From positions 1-64,000 of the forward strand of contig NZ_AJZD02000003.1 in assembly GCF_000272105.2 (NCBI RefSeq): DNA of 64,000 bases, written 5' to 3'. The notes beneath the pieces are model-generated. The model was not told the origin of the DNA, did not search any database, and saw only the letters and a program-made list of their open reading frames with translations. Numbering within the stretch: position 1 is the stretch's first letter; the number at the start of each line of letters is the position of its first letter. Source of the DNA: Vibrio splendidus 12E03 (GTDB taxonomy: Bacteria > Pseudomonadota > Gammaproteobacteria > Enterobacterales > Vibrionaceae). The position numbers were made by a program, and so were the translations under genes. This document shows positions 9,155 to 18,194 of this stretch, one piece after another.

Positions 9155-11365
9155 ATGAAACTCAAAGTACTTGCTTCTGCCATCACTTTCTCACTCATGC
9201 TATCAGCTGGAGCTCACGCACAAAAAAACGACAACATTCTTACTAACCCAAGCTTTTAAAACAAAGGGTTAGGATGGAGCTACTGGTTTTCTAATATCAA
9301 AAATGACTTCGCTCATGAAGGAGAATACCGAGGTCGTATCGCTCAAGGCAAGAATCACCACATCAGTCAAGTCGTAACGATTCCCGAGACAGGCTACTAC
9401 GATTTATCTGCGTATTTTATTAGTCCTTCTAACGATGCCACCATCGCAATGACTAACCTCACCGATCAAATATTAGTGAGTGACACAATAAAACAAAGCA
9501 CCAAATATCAACGAAAAAACCTAAAACACATCCCACTAGAAAAGGGCGAGCAGCTAAAAGTCTGGTTCTCAGGTTCTAACCAAGGAGGGGTCAGTGTCGA
9601 CAGCGTTGCGTTAATCAAAAGTAATAAAAGTAAACCTCTACATTTCAACCAAATTATTCAGTTCTCAACTCAAGAACAAGTCGGTGTCACTAGCGTTAAT
9701 AAGATTTCTAGGGATATAAAGTTCCAGGTCCCGTTTGGCACAGATCTAACCACATTAACCATAGGAAAATTCCTAATCTCTGAAGGCAGCTATTCGTCTA
9801 TCAACACAGGTGATGTCATCGACTTCAGTCAGCCGGTACAAATAGCAGTGATAGATGACAACAATAAAGAACAGCTATGGACGATCACGGCTATCGAGAA
9901 AGAAAAGCAAGTGGTGGTCACCTCTTCGAATACGAAGCTTCAAGACTCTTTCGAATGGGCTATGGAGAAAACTCAGCGCTTCGTAATGACAGGTCAACAC
10001 GACCTCGTGAACCGGGATGAATACAATAACGATGGTGATGGCAGCGTAGATTACATTCCATCTTATTGGGCTGGCTATTTTGACCGAACAGCATTTTACT
10101 CGAGAGACTTCTTACACCAAGCAAGTGGCGCAAAAATCGCAGGACTTGAACCAGAAAACTTCTCAATGTTCAAAACCTTCGCCAAGCATTCAACCGAGTC
10201 AAGAAAGTGGTACACACTATGGGCTATTAATTTCGATGGTACGCCACACACTATTGATTATGATGACGACAATTGGTTTGTTCGTGAAGTGCCAGCACAG
10301 TTTGAATTTGTTGAAAAGGCATGGAAGCAATATCAATGGACAGGAGACAAACGCTATATAGAAGATGATGATCTCTGGCAGTTTTATACCAAGGTTCTCA
10401 CCGATTACATCGAGCTGCATGATGACCAAGATCCAAATGGTATCGCTGAAGGTTATGGCGGTATTTTTGAAGGCTCTGCAACGTACAACGAACGAGGAGA
10501 GTTTCCAATCGAAGCCGGTGACGGAATTGGTTCACAATACCAAGCTACTCTCGCTTACTCAGCAATGTTAGAAGCACGAGAAGAATATAATGAAGCCACA
10601 CTCTGGCGAGAAAAAGCCCAAGAACTTAAGCGTTATTTTAATGAAGACTGGAGCGTCGTAGATCCAAATAAACCACTAGAGAACTACGTTAACATTGTTC
10701 AAAAAGATGGGCTCCGCCTAAACGATTTTGGTAAGGAGAATAGTTGGTTCATGCCGATGAAACTCATCACTGAACCAGGAGAAAGAAACAACAGGTATCT
10801 TGATTTCATTGCTAACAATCTAGGCGATGGCATTGGTAGCACGCCAGAGGCACCAAACAATATTGAAGCCTACACCTACATTCCTGAAACCTACTTTCCA
10901 TATAATCGCAATGCCGAAGCATGGAAGTGGATGCAGTACATAATGGACACTAAAGATGAGCCACACGAACGTCCAACTCAAGGAACCAATGGTGACTACC
11001 CAGAAATATCCTTTACATTCATTTCAAATACGATTGAAGGCTTAATGGGCATAAAACCAAACGCCGCAGAGCACCGAGTGTCGACAGCTTCTCACCTCAC
11101 CCGTGACATAGAATGGTTAAGTGTGGATCAGTTACCAATGGGTGAACATGAGCTAACTCTACGTCATGATGGGCTCACGAAGTCAACGCTTACCAACCAT
11201 TCTGAGCATGCCCTCGAATGGGAAGCATGGTTCTATGGCGATTACCCAACATTAGTCGTAGATGGTCAAGCCATCCGCAGTCAAAACAAACAAGTGAACG
11301 GGCAACAAGTCAGCTATGTAATTGTACCCATAGCGAAAAATTCTACTCGAGTTATTGAAAGGTAA
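9155..11365 (+). pseudogene. Secreted six-hairpin glycoside hydrolase, interrupted by one nonsense codon
   Basis: Translation from ATG 9155 gives a signal peptide (MKLKVLASAITFSLMLSAGA, cleavage near HAQ), then ILTNPSF, then an in-frame TAA at 9257-9259, then NKGLGWSYWF and about 700 uninterrupted codons. Many carbohydrate-binding modules read NPSFE here, so a GAA to TAA change is likely. After the stop come a beta-sandwich module (to about residue 165), an Ig-like DUF5018-type module (FGTDLTTL to LWTITA, about 185-250) and an (alpha/alpha)6 catalytic-like domain (about 270-640) with DRTAFYSRDF and GIGSQYQATLAYSAM. I cannot assign a GH family. Position after melAB suggests release of alpha-galactosides outside the cell. 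A restart at ATG 9449 would lack the export signal. Confidence 0.8.
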
Positions 11366-11375
11366 AGCTTAAAAC

Positions 11376-11405
11376 AAAGCCTAGCGAGTAATCGTTAGGC
11401 TTTCA
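11376..11405. terminator. Terminator between the hydrolase gene and the frameshifted DUF5062-like copy
   Basis: AAAGCCTAGCG / CGTTAGGCTTT with a 6-nt loop forms an 11-bp stem with one G-U pair. It resembles the hairpin at 16276-16305 that sits in the same place relative to the intact gene copy. Confidence 0.75.
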
Positions 11406-11491
11406 TACATTAAAACAATAAGTGAGATTAGGGGAAAGGTTGCCAACCATCAGTTCAAATCAGGTGAACTGCACCAGTATTCAGAACTTCT

Positions 11492-11753
11492 TTATTTTAG
11501 CGGGTCATTATCCGGCAGTGCCTTATGAAGCCAGAGTGCTAAACGCTTCTGGATGTTCGCGCCATCAAGCTTATCGTCCGGTAACGGTGTGATCTGATTG
11601 ACTTCAACAAGGAACAAGTACACCGCTTTAACCTTTATCGGTTGGGATGAATTTGGCAAATCAAAACCTTGTAGCTTTGCCATCTTACAACCGACTTCAA
11701 CTGCTTTTTTTTACCAACTTATCTTCATTAATGATCTTCGCGGTTTTCGACAT
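11492..11753 (-). pseudogene. Frameshifted copy of the 86-residue DUF5062-like gene
   Basis: The 3' part encodes 63 residues from MAKLQGFDL to the stop that differ from the intact gene at 16371-16631 at only three positions. Upstream, the first 16 codons (MSKTAKIINEDKLVKK) are also conserved, but a run of eight T (11705-11712 on the plus strand) replaces the seven T of the intact copy, so the frame is lost at once. This is a +1 slip in a homopolymer. A restart at the internal ATG (11683) is conceivable but would lack a quarter of the protein. Confidence 0.85.
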
Positions 11754-11762
11754 ATCATCTCT
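11492..11762 (-). repeat. Direct repeat, copy 1, flanking the ectoine operon
   Basis: This stretch is repeated in the same orientation at 16371-16640, about 4.9 kb away, with the ectoine operon between. Homology covers the small gene and a few bases before its start (CATATCATCT) and fades on both sides, although each copy is followed by a similar CCTAGCG hairpin. Confidence 0.8.
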
Positions 11763-11776
11763 ATCGTCTTTATCGA

Positions 11777-11917
11777 ATGAATTCGGGGTTAACTAGAGGA
11801 CTACATAGAAAGGAAATAAAAGCACCAAAGATGATTGGCAACAAAAAGGAAACAGCACAAGACTTGGGAATCAGCATCAAAACGCTTTATAACAAGCTCG
11901 ATAAGTATCAAGAGTAG
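11777..11917 (+). pseudogene. Relic of a Fis-type DNA-binding domain
   Basis: A 46-codon open frame ends in GNKKETAQDLGISIKTLYNK followed by LDKYQE and a stop. This is the C-terminal recognition helix-turn-helix typical of sigma-54 enhancer-binding (NtrC-family) regulators. No receiver or AAA+ domain precedes it; the bases upstream belong to the small-gene repeat. I read it as the tail of a deleted regulator gene, left when this locus was rearranged. The first codons have no family resemblance. Confidence 0.65.
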
Positions 11918-11942
11918 TAATACTCATATCTGATGTTGCTAT

Positions 11943-11977
11943 GTGAAAGGTGAAAGGTGAAAGGTGAAAGGTGAAAT
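11943..11977 (+). repeat. Tandem 7-bp repeat
   Basis: Five consecutive units of GTGAAAG (the last reads GTGAAAT). It lies in the 411-bp gene-free stretch 11754-12164, which otherwise contains the Fis-type relic and the ectoine terminator. Confidence 0.9.
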
Positions 11978-12124
11978 AGCCGATAACCGAATACTTAATA
12001 AATCACCGATTAATTCAAGAAAGTACAGTATCAACACGAAAATCAAGTAACGTTTACTGTATCGGTGTGATCAAAATAGATACAGGCGATCGTTAATTTG
12101 CAGTTAATGTTTTGCTTTGCCATG

Positions 12125-12166
12125 AAAATGTAACAGTGGAGGGTGAGCCCTCCACTGTTACATTTT
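12125..12166. terminator. Terminator of the ectoine operon
   Basis: AAAATGTAACAGTGGAGGG pairs with CCCTCCACTGTTACATTTT: a perfect 19-bp stem with a 4-nt loop (TGAG), ending in TTTTC on the minus strand. The arm overlaps the stop codon of the aspartokinase gene. Confidence 0.92.
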
Positions 12167-13589
12167 ATGCTGCATTCACCGATGTCTCGGTGCTTTTATC
12201 TTGATCAAAGAACTCTTCATGCAACGCGCAAATCGCTTGTTGATACTTGTCATCACTCACAACAAATTGCACATTTACGTTTCTCATAGACGAATGTAAT
12301 GCAATAGGCGTAACACTATGATTCATCAAAGCCAATACACCATTAGCGAGCGTTTTATTGGTATCAATTTGAGAACCGATCGCTGAAATTATAGCGACCA
12401 TTCGACCTGAAATAGATGCCTGAGGGTAACGTTTCTCAGCTTTATAAGACACCTTGTTTAAACTCTCGGTGCTACCACCTAGATAATAGGTAATAGAATT
12501 GGCGTTCATCTCTTTACCGATAAGGCTCACTCTAGCATCTGCGATAATCTCCATTAACTCATAACTAACATTGTCCGCCTTACCGACCATTCCCTGGTCA
12601 AAAACGTGTAACGCATATACCTTCTGTTTTCCGGCAATGATCTCAATGTGATTAGTGTCTGGTCGGTAATCAGAAGAAATCAGTGTTCCCTCATGTTCTG
12701 GCTCGAAAGTGTTTTTGATTTGCAGTTCTATGCCACTTTCTCGTAACCCAGCAGCCGCATTAGAGTGAATAGCTTCCATACCAAGGTTAGCCAGTTGATC
12801 GGCAACATCATAATTGGTTGCCCCAATCGGTTTAACCGAACCTACACCAACGACTTTTGGGTCAGCCGAACTAAAATGATACTCCTTATGGATGATCGCC
12901 AATGATGCCTCAGTAATAGTAGCGATACGACTAAACGTCATCTCACTGTAACCACGATCATAAGTATGCATCAAACCTTCTTTGCAATATGCATAACCAG
13001 TTACTATGGGAAGCTCCTCAGTAACATCAATGTCAGAGAAAGCCTCTCTAATGGTATCGTCCAAACTTTGAGGGGTTTTGTTGTCCCAACCAGAAAGGTC
13101 AACAAAGGTCGAGTTTATACCAATGTTTTTTAATTTAAGAGCCGTGTTGTATGCACTATGTGACTCTCCAATTGAAGAAAGAAACTCTCTAATCTGTGGT
13201 AAATAATGTCTCAGTGAAAACTGTCCGTATTGACACGTTTCAAGAATGTTAGTGATACAGTTTTTAGCTTCTGAAATACGAGACCGGATGAACTTATCAG
13301 CTCTCATACGATTCATTGGATCCGCAAAAATATGCTCATTGGTCAATAGCATGCGGCGTTCAATATAAGATAGAGCATCCTTCCACGAATCGTCACGCAT
13401 CGCTATCAATTGATAGATACCAGGCTTACCTGTTTTTTTACATTCCAACAATGCATCCGTCATACCGCTGTATGCGGACACAACAAAGATTCGGTTATAC
13501 GGATTTTGAGGGCGGAGAATAATATTGTCGAGCACAGCATCAAATGCTGTCATTGATGTACCGCCGATTTTTTCTACGGTAAATGTCAT
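12165..13589 (-). CDS. ask: Ectoine-specific aspartate kinase
   Basis: A 474-residue aspartokinase of the Ask_Ect type, which supplies aspartyl phosphate for aspartate semialdehyde and hence diaminobutyrate. The N-terminal catalytic motif KIGGTSM is present; ACT-like regulatory segments occupy the last 150 residues (VSLIGKEM, MVAIISAIG). I take ATG 13589 as the start because AAGGTC precedes it and the protein then begins MTFTVEKIGGT; an upstream in-frame extension has no family match. It is the last gene of ectABC-ask. Ask_Ect enzymes are typically encoded with ect genes and are thought to be insensitive to lysine or threonine feedback. Confidence 0.93.
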   Translation of the reverse strand: MTFTVEKIGGTSMTAFDAVLDNIILRPQNPYNRIFVVSAYSGMTDALLECKKTGKPGIYQLIAMRDDSWKDALSYIERRMLLTNEHIFADPMNRMRADKFIRSRISEAKNCITNILETCQYGQFSLRHYLPQIREFLSSIGESHSAYNTALKLKNIGINSTFVDLSGWDNKTPQSLDDTIREAFSDIDVTEELPIVTGYAYCKEGLMHTYDRGYSEMTFSRIATITEASLAIIHKEYHFSSADPKVVGVGSVKPIGATNYDVADQLANLGMEAIHSNAAAGLRESGIELQIKNTFEPEHEGTLISSDYRPDTNHIEIIAGKQKVYALHVFDQGMVGKADNVSYELMEIIADARVSLIGKEMNANSITYYLGGSTESLNKVSYKAEKRYPQASISGRMVAIISAIGSQIDTNKTLANGVLALMNHSVTPIALHSSMRNVNVQFVVSDDKYQQAICALHEEFFDQDKSTETSVNAA

Positions 13590-13667
13590 AAAAGACCTTT
13601 TGTTCTTGAAGAGATTAAAGACGAAATAATAGGGAGCGGGGTGAGATATCACCCCTGAAGATATGGG

Positions 13668-14054
13668 TTAATCAACGAGTGGATAAACGCCGTTTTCATC
13701 GTGTACTTCAGCGCCAGTAATTGGTGGGTTAAACACACAAGCCATTGTCATTTCTTTGTTTTTATATGCGCGTAAATAATGCTCGTCATTCTTATCTAGG
13801 ATGTACAGCGTACCGGGTTTGATTGGGTAAGTTTTACCACCAACGACTTCAATCTCTCCTTCACCACTCATACAAAACACTGACTCCAAGTGGTTTTGGT
13901 AATGGATATGTGTTTCTGTCGCTTCGTAAATTGTTGTGATATGAAAAGAAAATCCCATATTGTCATCTTTCAATAACATGCGAGTACTTTCCCAGTTATC
14001 CGATACAATACGTCTTCCACTATTACGACATTCATCAAGTGTTCTAACAATCAT
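13668..14054 (-). CDS. ectC: Ectoine synthase
   Basis: A 128-residue cupin enzyme that closes N-gamma-acetyl-diaminobutyrate to ectoine with loss of water. It starts MIVRTLDEC and contains the cupin segment [20 protein letters not shown] followed by [16 protein letters not shown], as in characterised EctC proteins (about 130 residues). It is 13 nt downstream of ectB, so translation is likely coupled. Confidence 0.97.
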   Translation of the reverse strand: MIVRTLDECRNSGRRIVSDNWESTRMLLKDDNMGFSFHITTIYEATETHIHYQNHLESVFCMSGEGEIEVVGGKTYPIKPGTLYILDKNDEHYLRAYKNKEMTMACVFNPPITGAEVHDENGVYPLVD

Positions 14055-14067
14055 TTTACTCTCCCTA

Positions 14068-15333
14068 TTACGATGCTTTCTTGAAATGCTTGGTTGCTAC
14101 CACTTCAACTGAGTCTTCGAAAATAGTTAAACCTTGCATCAATTCCGATTCTGAAATGGTTAATGGACAAAAGAACTTCAAGATTTCATCGTTTGGACCT
14201 GCGGTCTCAATTACCATGCCCTTGTCAAAACACACTTTTGCAATCTCATCAGCTGTGTTCCCATCTTTACATTCAATGCCAATCATCATTCCGCGTCCCT
14301 TGCGTTGAACAAATAGCTCAGGGAAACGCTTGAGATTGCGTTGAATGACATCATCGACCATGCTTGAGCTACGTTGAATATGATTTTCAAAATCATCATT
14401 TGACCAATACATTTCTAACGCTTTCGCAGCAGTAATGAACGCATGGTTGTTACCACGGAAGGTGCCGTTGTGTTCTCCCGGCTCCCACTTGTCTAGTTCA
14501 GGTTTTAATAAAACCACAGCCATCGGTAAGCCATAACCACTTATCGACTTAGATAGCGTAACGATATCTGGTTTTATACCTGAAGGTTCAAAGCTAAAAA
14601 ACGTTCCTGTTCGACCACAACCGGCTTGAATATCATCCACAATAAATAGGATATCGTGGGCTTTACAGATTTTGCTTAACTTCTGTAGCCATTCATTTGA
14701 AGCGACATTTAAACCGCCTTCACCCTGAACCGTTTCCAATAAAACGGCGGCAGGTTTATCCATACCAGCGGAATTATCGGCTAACATCGTTTCAAATAAT
14801 TTTAAACCATCAATTCCAGCGTAACCTTCAAATGGCAAACGCGTAACATTGTTCAGATTTGAGCCCGCACCTTGCCTGTGGTGTTGGTTGCCTGTAGCAG
14901 CCAATGCACCCACCGTACAACCATGAAAGCCATTGGTAAATGCAACAATACTGCTTCGACTAGTCACTTTTTTTGCCAATTTAATCGCTGCCTCAACCGC
15001 ATTTGTTCCTGTCGGGCCGGTAAATTGAACTTTGTAATCTAATGCTCGAGGTTCCAAAATAAAGCGACTAAGAGCTTCTAGAAATTCAGCTTTGGCTTCT
15101 GAATGCATATCTAAGCCATGTGTAATTCCATCCATTTCAATGTACTCAAGTAGAGCTTGCTTTAGTATTGGATTGTTGTGACCGTAATTGAGAGATCCTG
15201 CTCCAGCAAGAAAATCGAGGTAACGATCACCTTGTTTTGTTTCAAGCCAGCAGCCTTTTGATTTAGCAAAAGTTACTGGAAAACTATTCGAGTATGAACG
15301 TACGTTAGATTCCTGCTTCTTAAAAATATCCAT
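14068..15333 (-). CDS. ectB: L-2,4-diaminobutyrate transaminase
   Basis: A 421-residue class III PLP-dependent aminotransferase that converts aspartate semialdehyde and glutamate to L-2,4-diaminobutyrate. The gene starts [14 protein letters not shown], as EctB proteins commonly do. [13 protein letters not shown], the [11 protein letters not shown] motif with the cofactor-binding Asp, and the probable Schiff-base Lys in [14 protein letters not shown] are all present. Length is typical. It sits 35 nt downstream of ectA. Confidence 0.97.
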   Translation of the reverse strand: MDIFKKQESNVRSYSNSFPVTFAKSKGCWLETKQGDRYLDFLAGAGSLNYGHNNPILKQALLEYIEMDGITHGLDMHSEAKAEFLEALSRFILEPRALDYKVQFTGPTGTNAVEAAIKLAKKVTSRSSIVAFTNGFHGCTVGALAATGNQHHRQGAGSNLNNVTRLPFEGYAGIDGLKLFETMLADNSAGMDKPAAVLLETVQGEGGLNVASNEWLQKLSKICKAHDILFIVDDIQAGCGRTGTFFSFEPSGIKPDIVTLSKSISGYGLPMAVVLLKPELDKWEPGEHNGTFRGNNHAFITAAKALEMYWSNDDFENHIQRSSSMVDDVIQRNLKRFPELFVQRKGRGMMIGIECKDGNTADEIAKVCFDKGMVIETAGPNDEILKFFCPLTISESELMQGLTIFEDSVEVVATKHFKKAS

Positions 15334-15368
15334 GATAATGCCGTTATTTAATTCCTATAAGTGTTTGA

Positions 15369-15902
15369 TTATTTGAGGAGGATTCGATAGAGATATTCGG
15401 TATCGTGCTGCCCGTTAAAATGAAGGTTTTCATCTAAGAAAGTAGTCACTCGCCCGGTGTTACCGTTTTTTTCGTCTAGCTTTTTGAACAGTACCCAAGA
15501 CGCTTGGTTTGATTTAGTGATAGTCGTTTCTATCGCTTCAATGCTCTTTAGGCACTCTCGATTAAGTAAGGTGTTCAGCATCTTGTAGGCTAAAGCATTA
15601 CCTCTAAACTTAGGCGCCACCGCTACTTGCCAAATAAAGAGAACATTGGGCTCACTAGGTTTCCGGTAGCTAGAAATAAAGCCAGCAAGGTCACCTTCAT
15701 GCTCCACTAAAATGCAAGTTTCACTAAAGTGAGTAGACTGCAAGAAATTGCAATATGAAGAGTTAGTGTCTAATGGAGGGCACTCTGAAATTAATTGATA
15801 AATGTTGTTGCCATCCGAAACTTCAGGCTCACGAAAATTCCACTTTTCAATCATTTTTTCTACAACCTCTGGATACAAGATCCCAGGCGCTGATGTAATC
15901 AT
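15369..15902 (-). CDS. ectA: L-2,4-diaminobutyrate N-acetyltransferase
   Basis: A 177-residue GNAT acetyltransferase that makes N-gamma-acetyl-diaminobutyrate, the second step from aspartate semialdehyde. The acetyl-CoA site VAVAPKFRGNALAYKML and the C-terminal TKSNQASWVLFKKLD block fit EctA. It is first in the operon and is preceded by AAAGGA, 11-12 nt from the ATG. The promoter should lie in 15903-16080, where I see an AT-rich stretch but no operator I can name; Vibrio ect operons are repressed by the MarR protein CosR at low salt. Confidence 0.95.
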   Translation of the reverse strand: MITSAPGILYPEVVEKMIEKWNFREPEVSDGNNIYQLISECPPLDTNSSYCNFLQSTHFSETCILVEHEGDLAGFISSYRKPSEPNVLFIWQVAVAPKFRGNALAYKMLNTLLNRECLKSIEAIETTITKSNQASWVLFKKLDEKNGNTGRVTTFLDENLHFNGQHDTEYLYRILLK

Positions 15903-16083
15903 ACCGATAAAATCCTTTGAACTCTAATTAAATTCCTTTTTATTATGAGCATTTACTGCCTGATAAGATCAACAACCTAGCCTTTAAAATTAGAAAAAGG
16001 TGACACAAATCACACTTAATAACGATCGCCATGAATAAAATAATATTTTGAGCTCTAATGTATTTTATTAATGAGGATTTTAA

Positions 16084-16266
16084 GAAAATGTATTAAACGG
16101 AATAGGCGCCAAAAGAGAGTTAGAGTTATTAGAAAATAACGATGCTCAGATTGCTTAACAAGCGGCATAAATCACCAAAACTCTCAATGCTGAACATTCT
16201 ATCGAGTCGATAGCAACGCTTCTAATGGCAGTGACTCGTTATCCACTATTAAAATACCTGTCTTAA
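16084..16266 (+). pseudogene. Relic coding sequence with two internal stops
   Basis: One frame reads NVLNGIGAKRELELLENNDA-like sequence, then QIA-stop-QAA-stop-ITKTLNAEHSIES, and ends in LMAVTRYPLLKYLS followed by a real stop and a terminator. The composition is protein-like and the stops (16156-16158 TAA, 16168-16170 TAA) could come from single changes of CAA or GAA. It lacks a start codon. I do not recognise the family. Confidence 0.5.
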
Positions 16267-16275
16267 AAAAACAAA

Positions 16276-16305
16276 AAACCTAGCGAGAGCTCGCTAGGTT
16301 TCTTA
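16276..16305. terminator. Terminator beside the intact DUF5062-like gene
   Basis: AAACCTAGCGAG / CTCGCTAGGTTT forms a 12-bp perfect stem with a 2-nt loop and T-rich flanks on both strands. It would end the small minus-strand gene at 16371 and anything entering from the left. Confidence 0.85.
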
Positions 16306-16370
16306 TCTAACATATCGATGAATAATGAACTCAGAGGAAACGAGTTCAGGAATATCAGCTTAAAAAAGGT

Positions 16371-16631
16371 TTACTTCAAAGGGTCATTGTCAGGAAGTGC
16401 ATTATGAAGCCAGAGTGCTAAACGCTTCTTGATGTTCGCACCATCAAGCTTATCATCAGGTAACGGTGTGATCTGATTTACCTCTACAAGGAACAAATAC
16501 ACCGCTTTAACCTTTATCGGTTGGGATGAATGTGGCAAATCAAAACCTTGTAGTTTTGCCATCTTAAAACCGACCTCAACTGCTTTTTTTACCAGCTTAT
16601 CTTCATTAATGATCTTCGCGGTTTTCGACAT
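16371..16631 (-). CDS. Small conserved protein, DUF5062-like
   Basis: An 86-residue protein of unknown function; from memory it resembles the Vibrio family DUF5062. It is mostly helical by composition, begins MSKTAKIINEDKLVKKAVEV and ends LWLHNALPDNDPLK. No signal peptide, membrane span or catalytic motif is visible. The frame is kept by a run of seven T (plus strand) where the copy at 11492-11753 has eight. The two copies bracket the ectoine operon, and this is the intact one. A possible Shine-Dalgarno (GACGGAGAT) precedes it. Confidence 0.75.
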   Translation of the reverse strand: MSKTAKIINEDKLVKKAVEVGFKMAKLQGFDLPHSSQPIKVKAVYLFLVEVNQITPLPDDKLDGANIKKRLALWLHNALPDNDPLK

Positions 16632-16640
16632 ATCATCTCC
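16371..16640 (-). repeat. Direct repeat, copy 2, flanking the ectoine operon
   Basis: Same-orientation partner of 11492-11762. At protein level 60 of the last 63 residues are identical; synonymous differences are scattered, so the duplication is not brand new. Confidence 0.8.
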
Positions 16641-17071
16641 GTCATCTTTTTCGAACGAATTATGAGTATATCAAACACGACAACTGACAAGATTACTGTG
16701 ATCTCAGTTTGAGGCGTCGCTTTGATAAATAACAGAAAAAGTGTAGCTGGTTAAAATTTTGATTGTAGCCTGAGTGATATTTACTAGGTAAATATTAGTA
16801 AGCAACCAGCCTCTTAATAGAAGACTCAATAAATGAGATCTTCAGTCAAGAAACCAAAAATCGAACAATATTTGACTTACAATACTAAAGAATACGGAAT
16901 ACCATGATTCTCATATAAATGTTACGTATTCTATCAATATAGAATAACTTTATGTTATTTAACCAGTTTTATACTAGAACGACTTAGATCATATTTATGA
17001 GCACCTGTAACCAAAACCTATTTACAAAATACTCATTAAGAAAATAGAATAAATCCACTAATATTGTACGG
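16641..17071. other. Gene-free AT-rich stretch
   Basis: About 430 bases with stop codons in all frames. I found no RNA gene, repeat or recognisable operator. It must contain the promoters for the divergent small genes at 16371 (minus) and 17081 (plus). Confidence 0.6.
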
Positions 17072-17080
17072 GTGTTAAAA

Positions 17081-17296
17081 ATGCGTTACCTATGGGCTTC
17101 ATTCTGTCATAAAAACCCTATTCTTGGACGAATCGTTCATATCCTTGTTATGTTGGTCGCGTTGGCTTCTATCGTCGTTCCACTGATTTCCAAAGATGCC
17201 ACAACCATCATAGCCTCGCTGTGTGTCGCGCTAGTATGCTTTATCCTATTCGTGTTCTTTGCACTCTGCGACAAAATGCGTTCAGGTATGCATTAA
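17081..17296 (+). CDS. Small inner-membrane protein, unknown
   Basis: A 71-residue protein (MRYLWASFCHKNP start) with two hydrophobic segments, roughly residues 14-36 and 42-64, and a short basic C-terminus (DKMRSGMH). I prefer ATG 17081 to a GTG at 17072 because ACGGGTG lies at Shine-Dalgarno distance. It is a single gene, convergent with the PHP gene and separated from it by a strong terminator. I cannot name a family. Confidence 0.6.
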   Translation: MRYLWASFCHKNPILGRIVHILVMLVALASIVVPLISKDATTIIASLCVALVCFILFVFFALCDKMRSGMH

Positions 17297-17363
17297 TCAG
17301 CCCTATATTCGCCAAGCATTCTCTTTTCTAAACTTCATTATAAAATGCAGGCTCCGAATACAG

Positions 17364-17398
17364 AAAGCCCAAAGCTATTAGCTTTGGGCTTTTCTTTT
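17364..17398. terminator. Bidirectional terminator
   Basis: AAAGCCCAAAGC / GCTTTGGGCTTTT with a TATTA loop and TTTTCTTTTT tail. It is nearly identical to the terminator at 23192-23227. Confidence 0.9.
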
Positions 17399-17429
17399 TA
17401 GTATCAATCTTGATTAGTAAAACAGAAGC

Positions 17430-18176
17430 TTAATAGAGCTCTGAAAACTCTTCGATCCTACTCTTCCCGCGTAAAAGTAAAAAGTTTAGGAAACGAGATG
17501 TTGAGGTAGTGATGATTTTGTCTTCTTCAACACTGTGCTTTTCAAGTAATAATTTTACAAGATCCAAACGAGCGATTTCTTCACAGAAGTGAGCATCAGA
17601 ACCCGTTGAGAAATAAACGCCGATTCGTTTACCGATCTCGACAATTTTTGAGCATCGCACATCGCTTCCTTTTCGGCTCTTGCCTGTCAGTGACGTATTG
17701 TTCACTTCAATTGCAACATTGTGCTCCTTTGCGCACAGCAGAACCGCTTCCATATCGAACTTGTAGTTTGGGTTCCCTAAGTGCCCTAGCACATCAACTT
17801 TGCCACTCCTAATGACGTTGATTAACGCCTGTGTATGTTCTTGTTCCGTCGATGGCTTGAAAACTGGCTCATGCAAGCTCGCAATCACCCAGTCTAAATG
17901 TTGGTAAGAAGAAGGAGGAAGATCCAACTCTCCAGCAGTATTCAATGTGTTGGCTTCCACACCCCGCAAGATACCTACATCGTGCAGAAAACGGGGCAAA
18001 ATCCTTTGGTTATTGAAAAACCAGTAGTGGGGGGCTCCCGGCATTTCAGGAGCATGATCCGTTGTACAAAGGAGTTTTAGCCCCTTATTTTTCGATGCCA
18101 GTGCATTTTCGATAATGGTGCTATAGGCATGGCCACTTGCCAATGTATGAGTATGGCTGTCGACAACAATCTCCAT
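17430..18176 (-). CDS. PHP-domain phosphohydrolase, YcdX-like
   Basis: A 248-residue protein with the polymerase-and-histidinol-phosphatase fold, expected to bind three metals and hydrolyse a phosphoester. Metal-binding motifs are in order: [12 protein letters not shown] at residues 6-17, CTTDHAPE near 38-45, GVEANT near 72, ASLHEP near 99, GHLGNP near 133 and TGSDAHF near 193. The length equals E. coli YcdX (245). It is the last gene of a cmtBA-yggPDC-like operon. E. coli has the FBPase-like yggF in its version, so this protein may fill the phosphatase step here (inference). Confidence 0.85.
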   Translation of the reverse strand: MEIVVDSHTHTLASGHAYSTIIENALASKNKGLKLLCTTDHAPEMPGAPHYWFFNNQRILPRFLHDVGILRGVEANTLNTAGELDLPPSSYQHLDWVIASLHEPVFKPSTEQEHTQALINVIRSGKVDVLGHLGNPNYKFDMEAVLLCAKEHNVAIEVNNTSLTGKSRKGSDVRCSKIVEIGKRIGVYFSTGSDAHFCEEIARLDLVKLLLEKHSVEEDKIITTSTSRFLNFLLLRGKSRIEEFSELY

Positions 18177-18194
18177 TATGACCTCCTAAATTGT

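Noticed and set aside
11943-11977. 7-bp tandem repeat as a CRISPR or origin-like iteron array
   Set aside because: Only five short units with no spacers, no DnaA-like words or cas/rep genes nearby.
13590-13652. N-terminal extension of the aspartokinase
   Set aside because: Twenty-one extra residues have no match to the family; MTFTVEKIGGT is the usual start.
16199-16213. CTATCGA-G-TCGATAG palindrome upstream of ectA
   Set aside because: Considered as an operator, but it lies inside the relic coding frame, about 300 bp from ectA, with no second copy.
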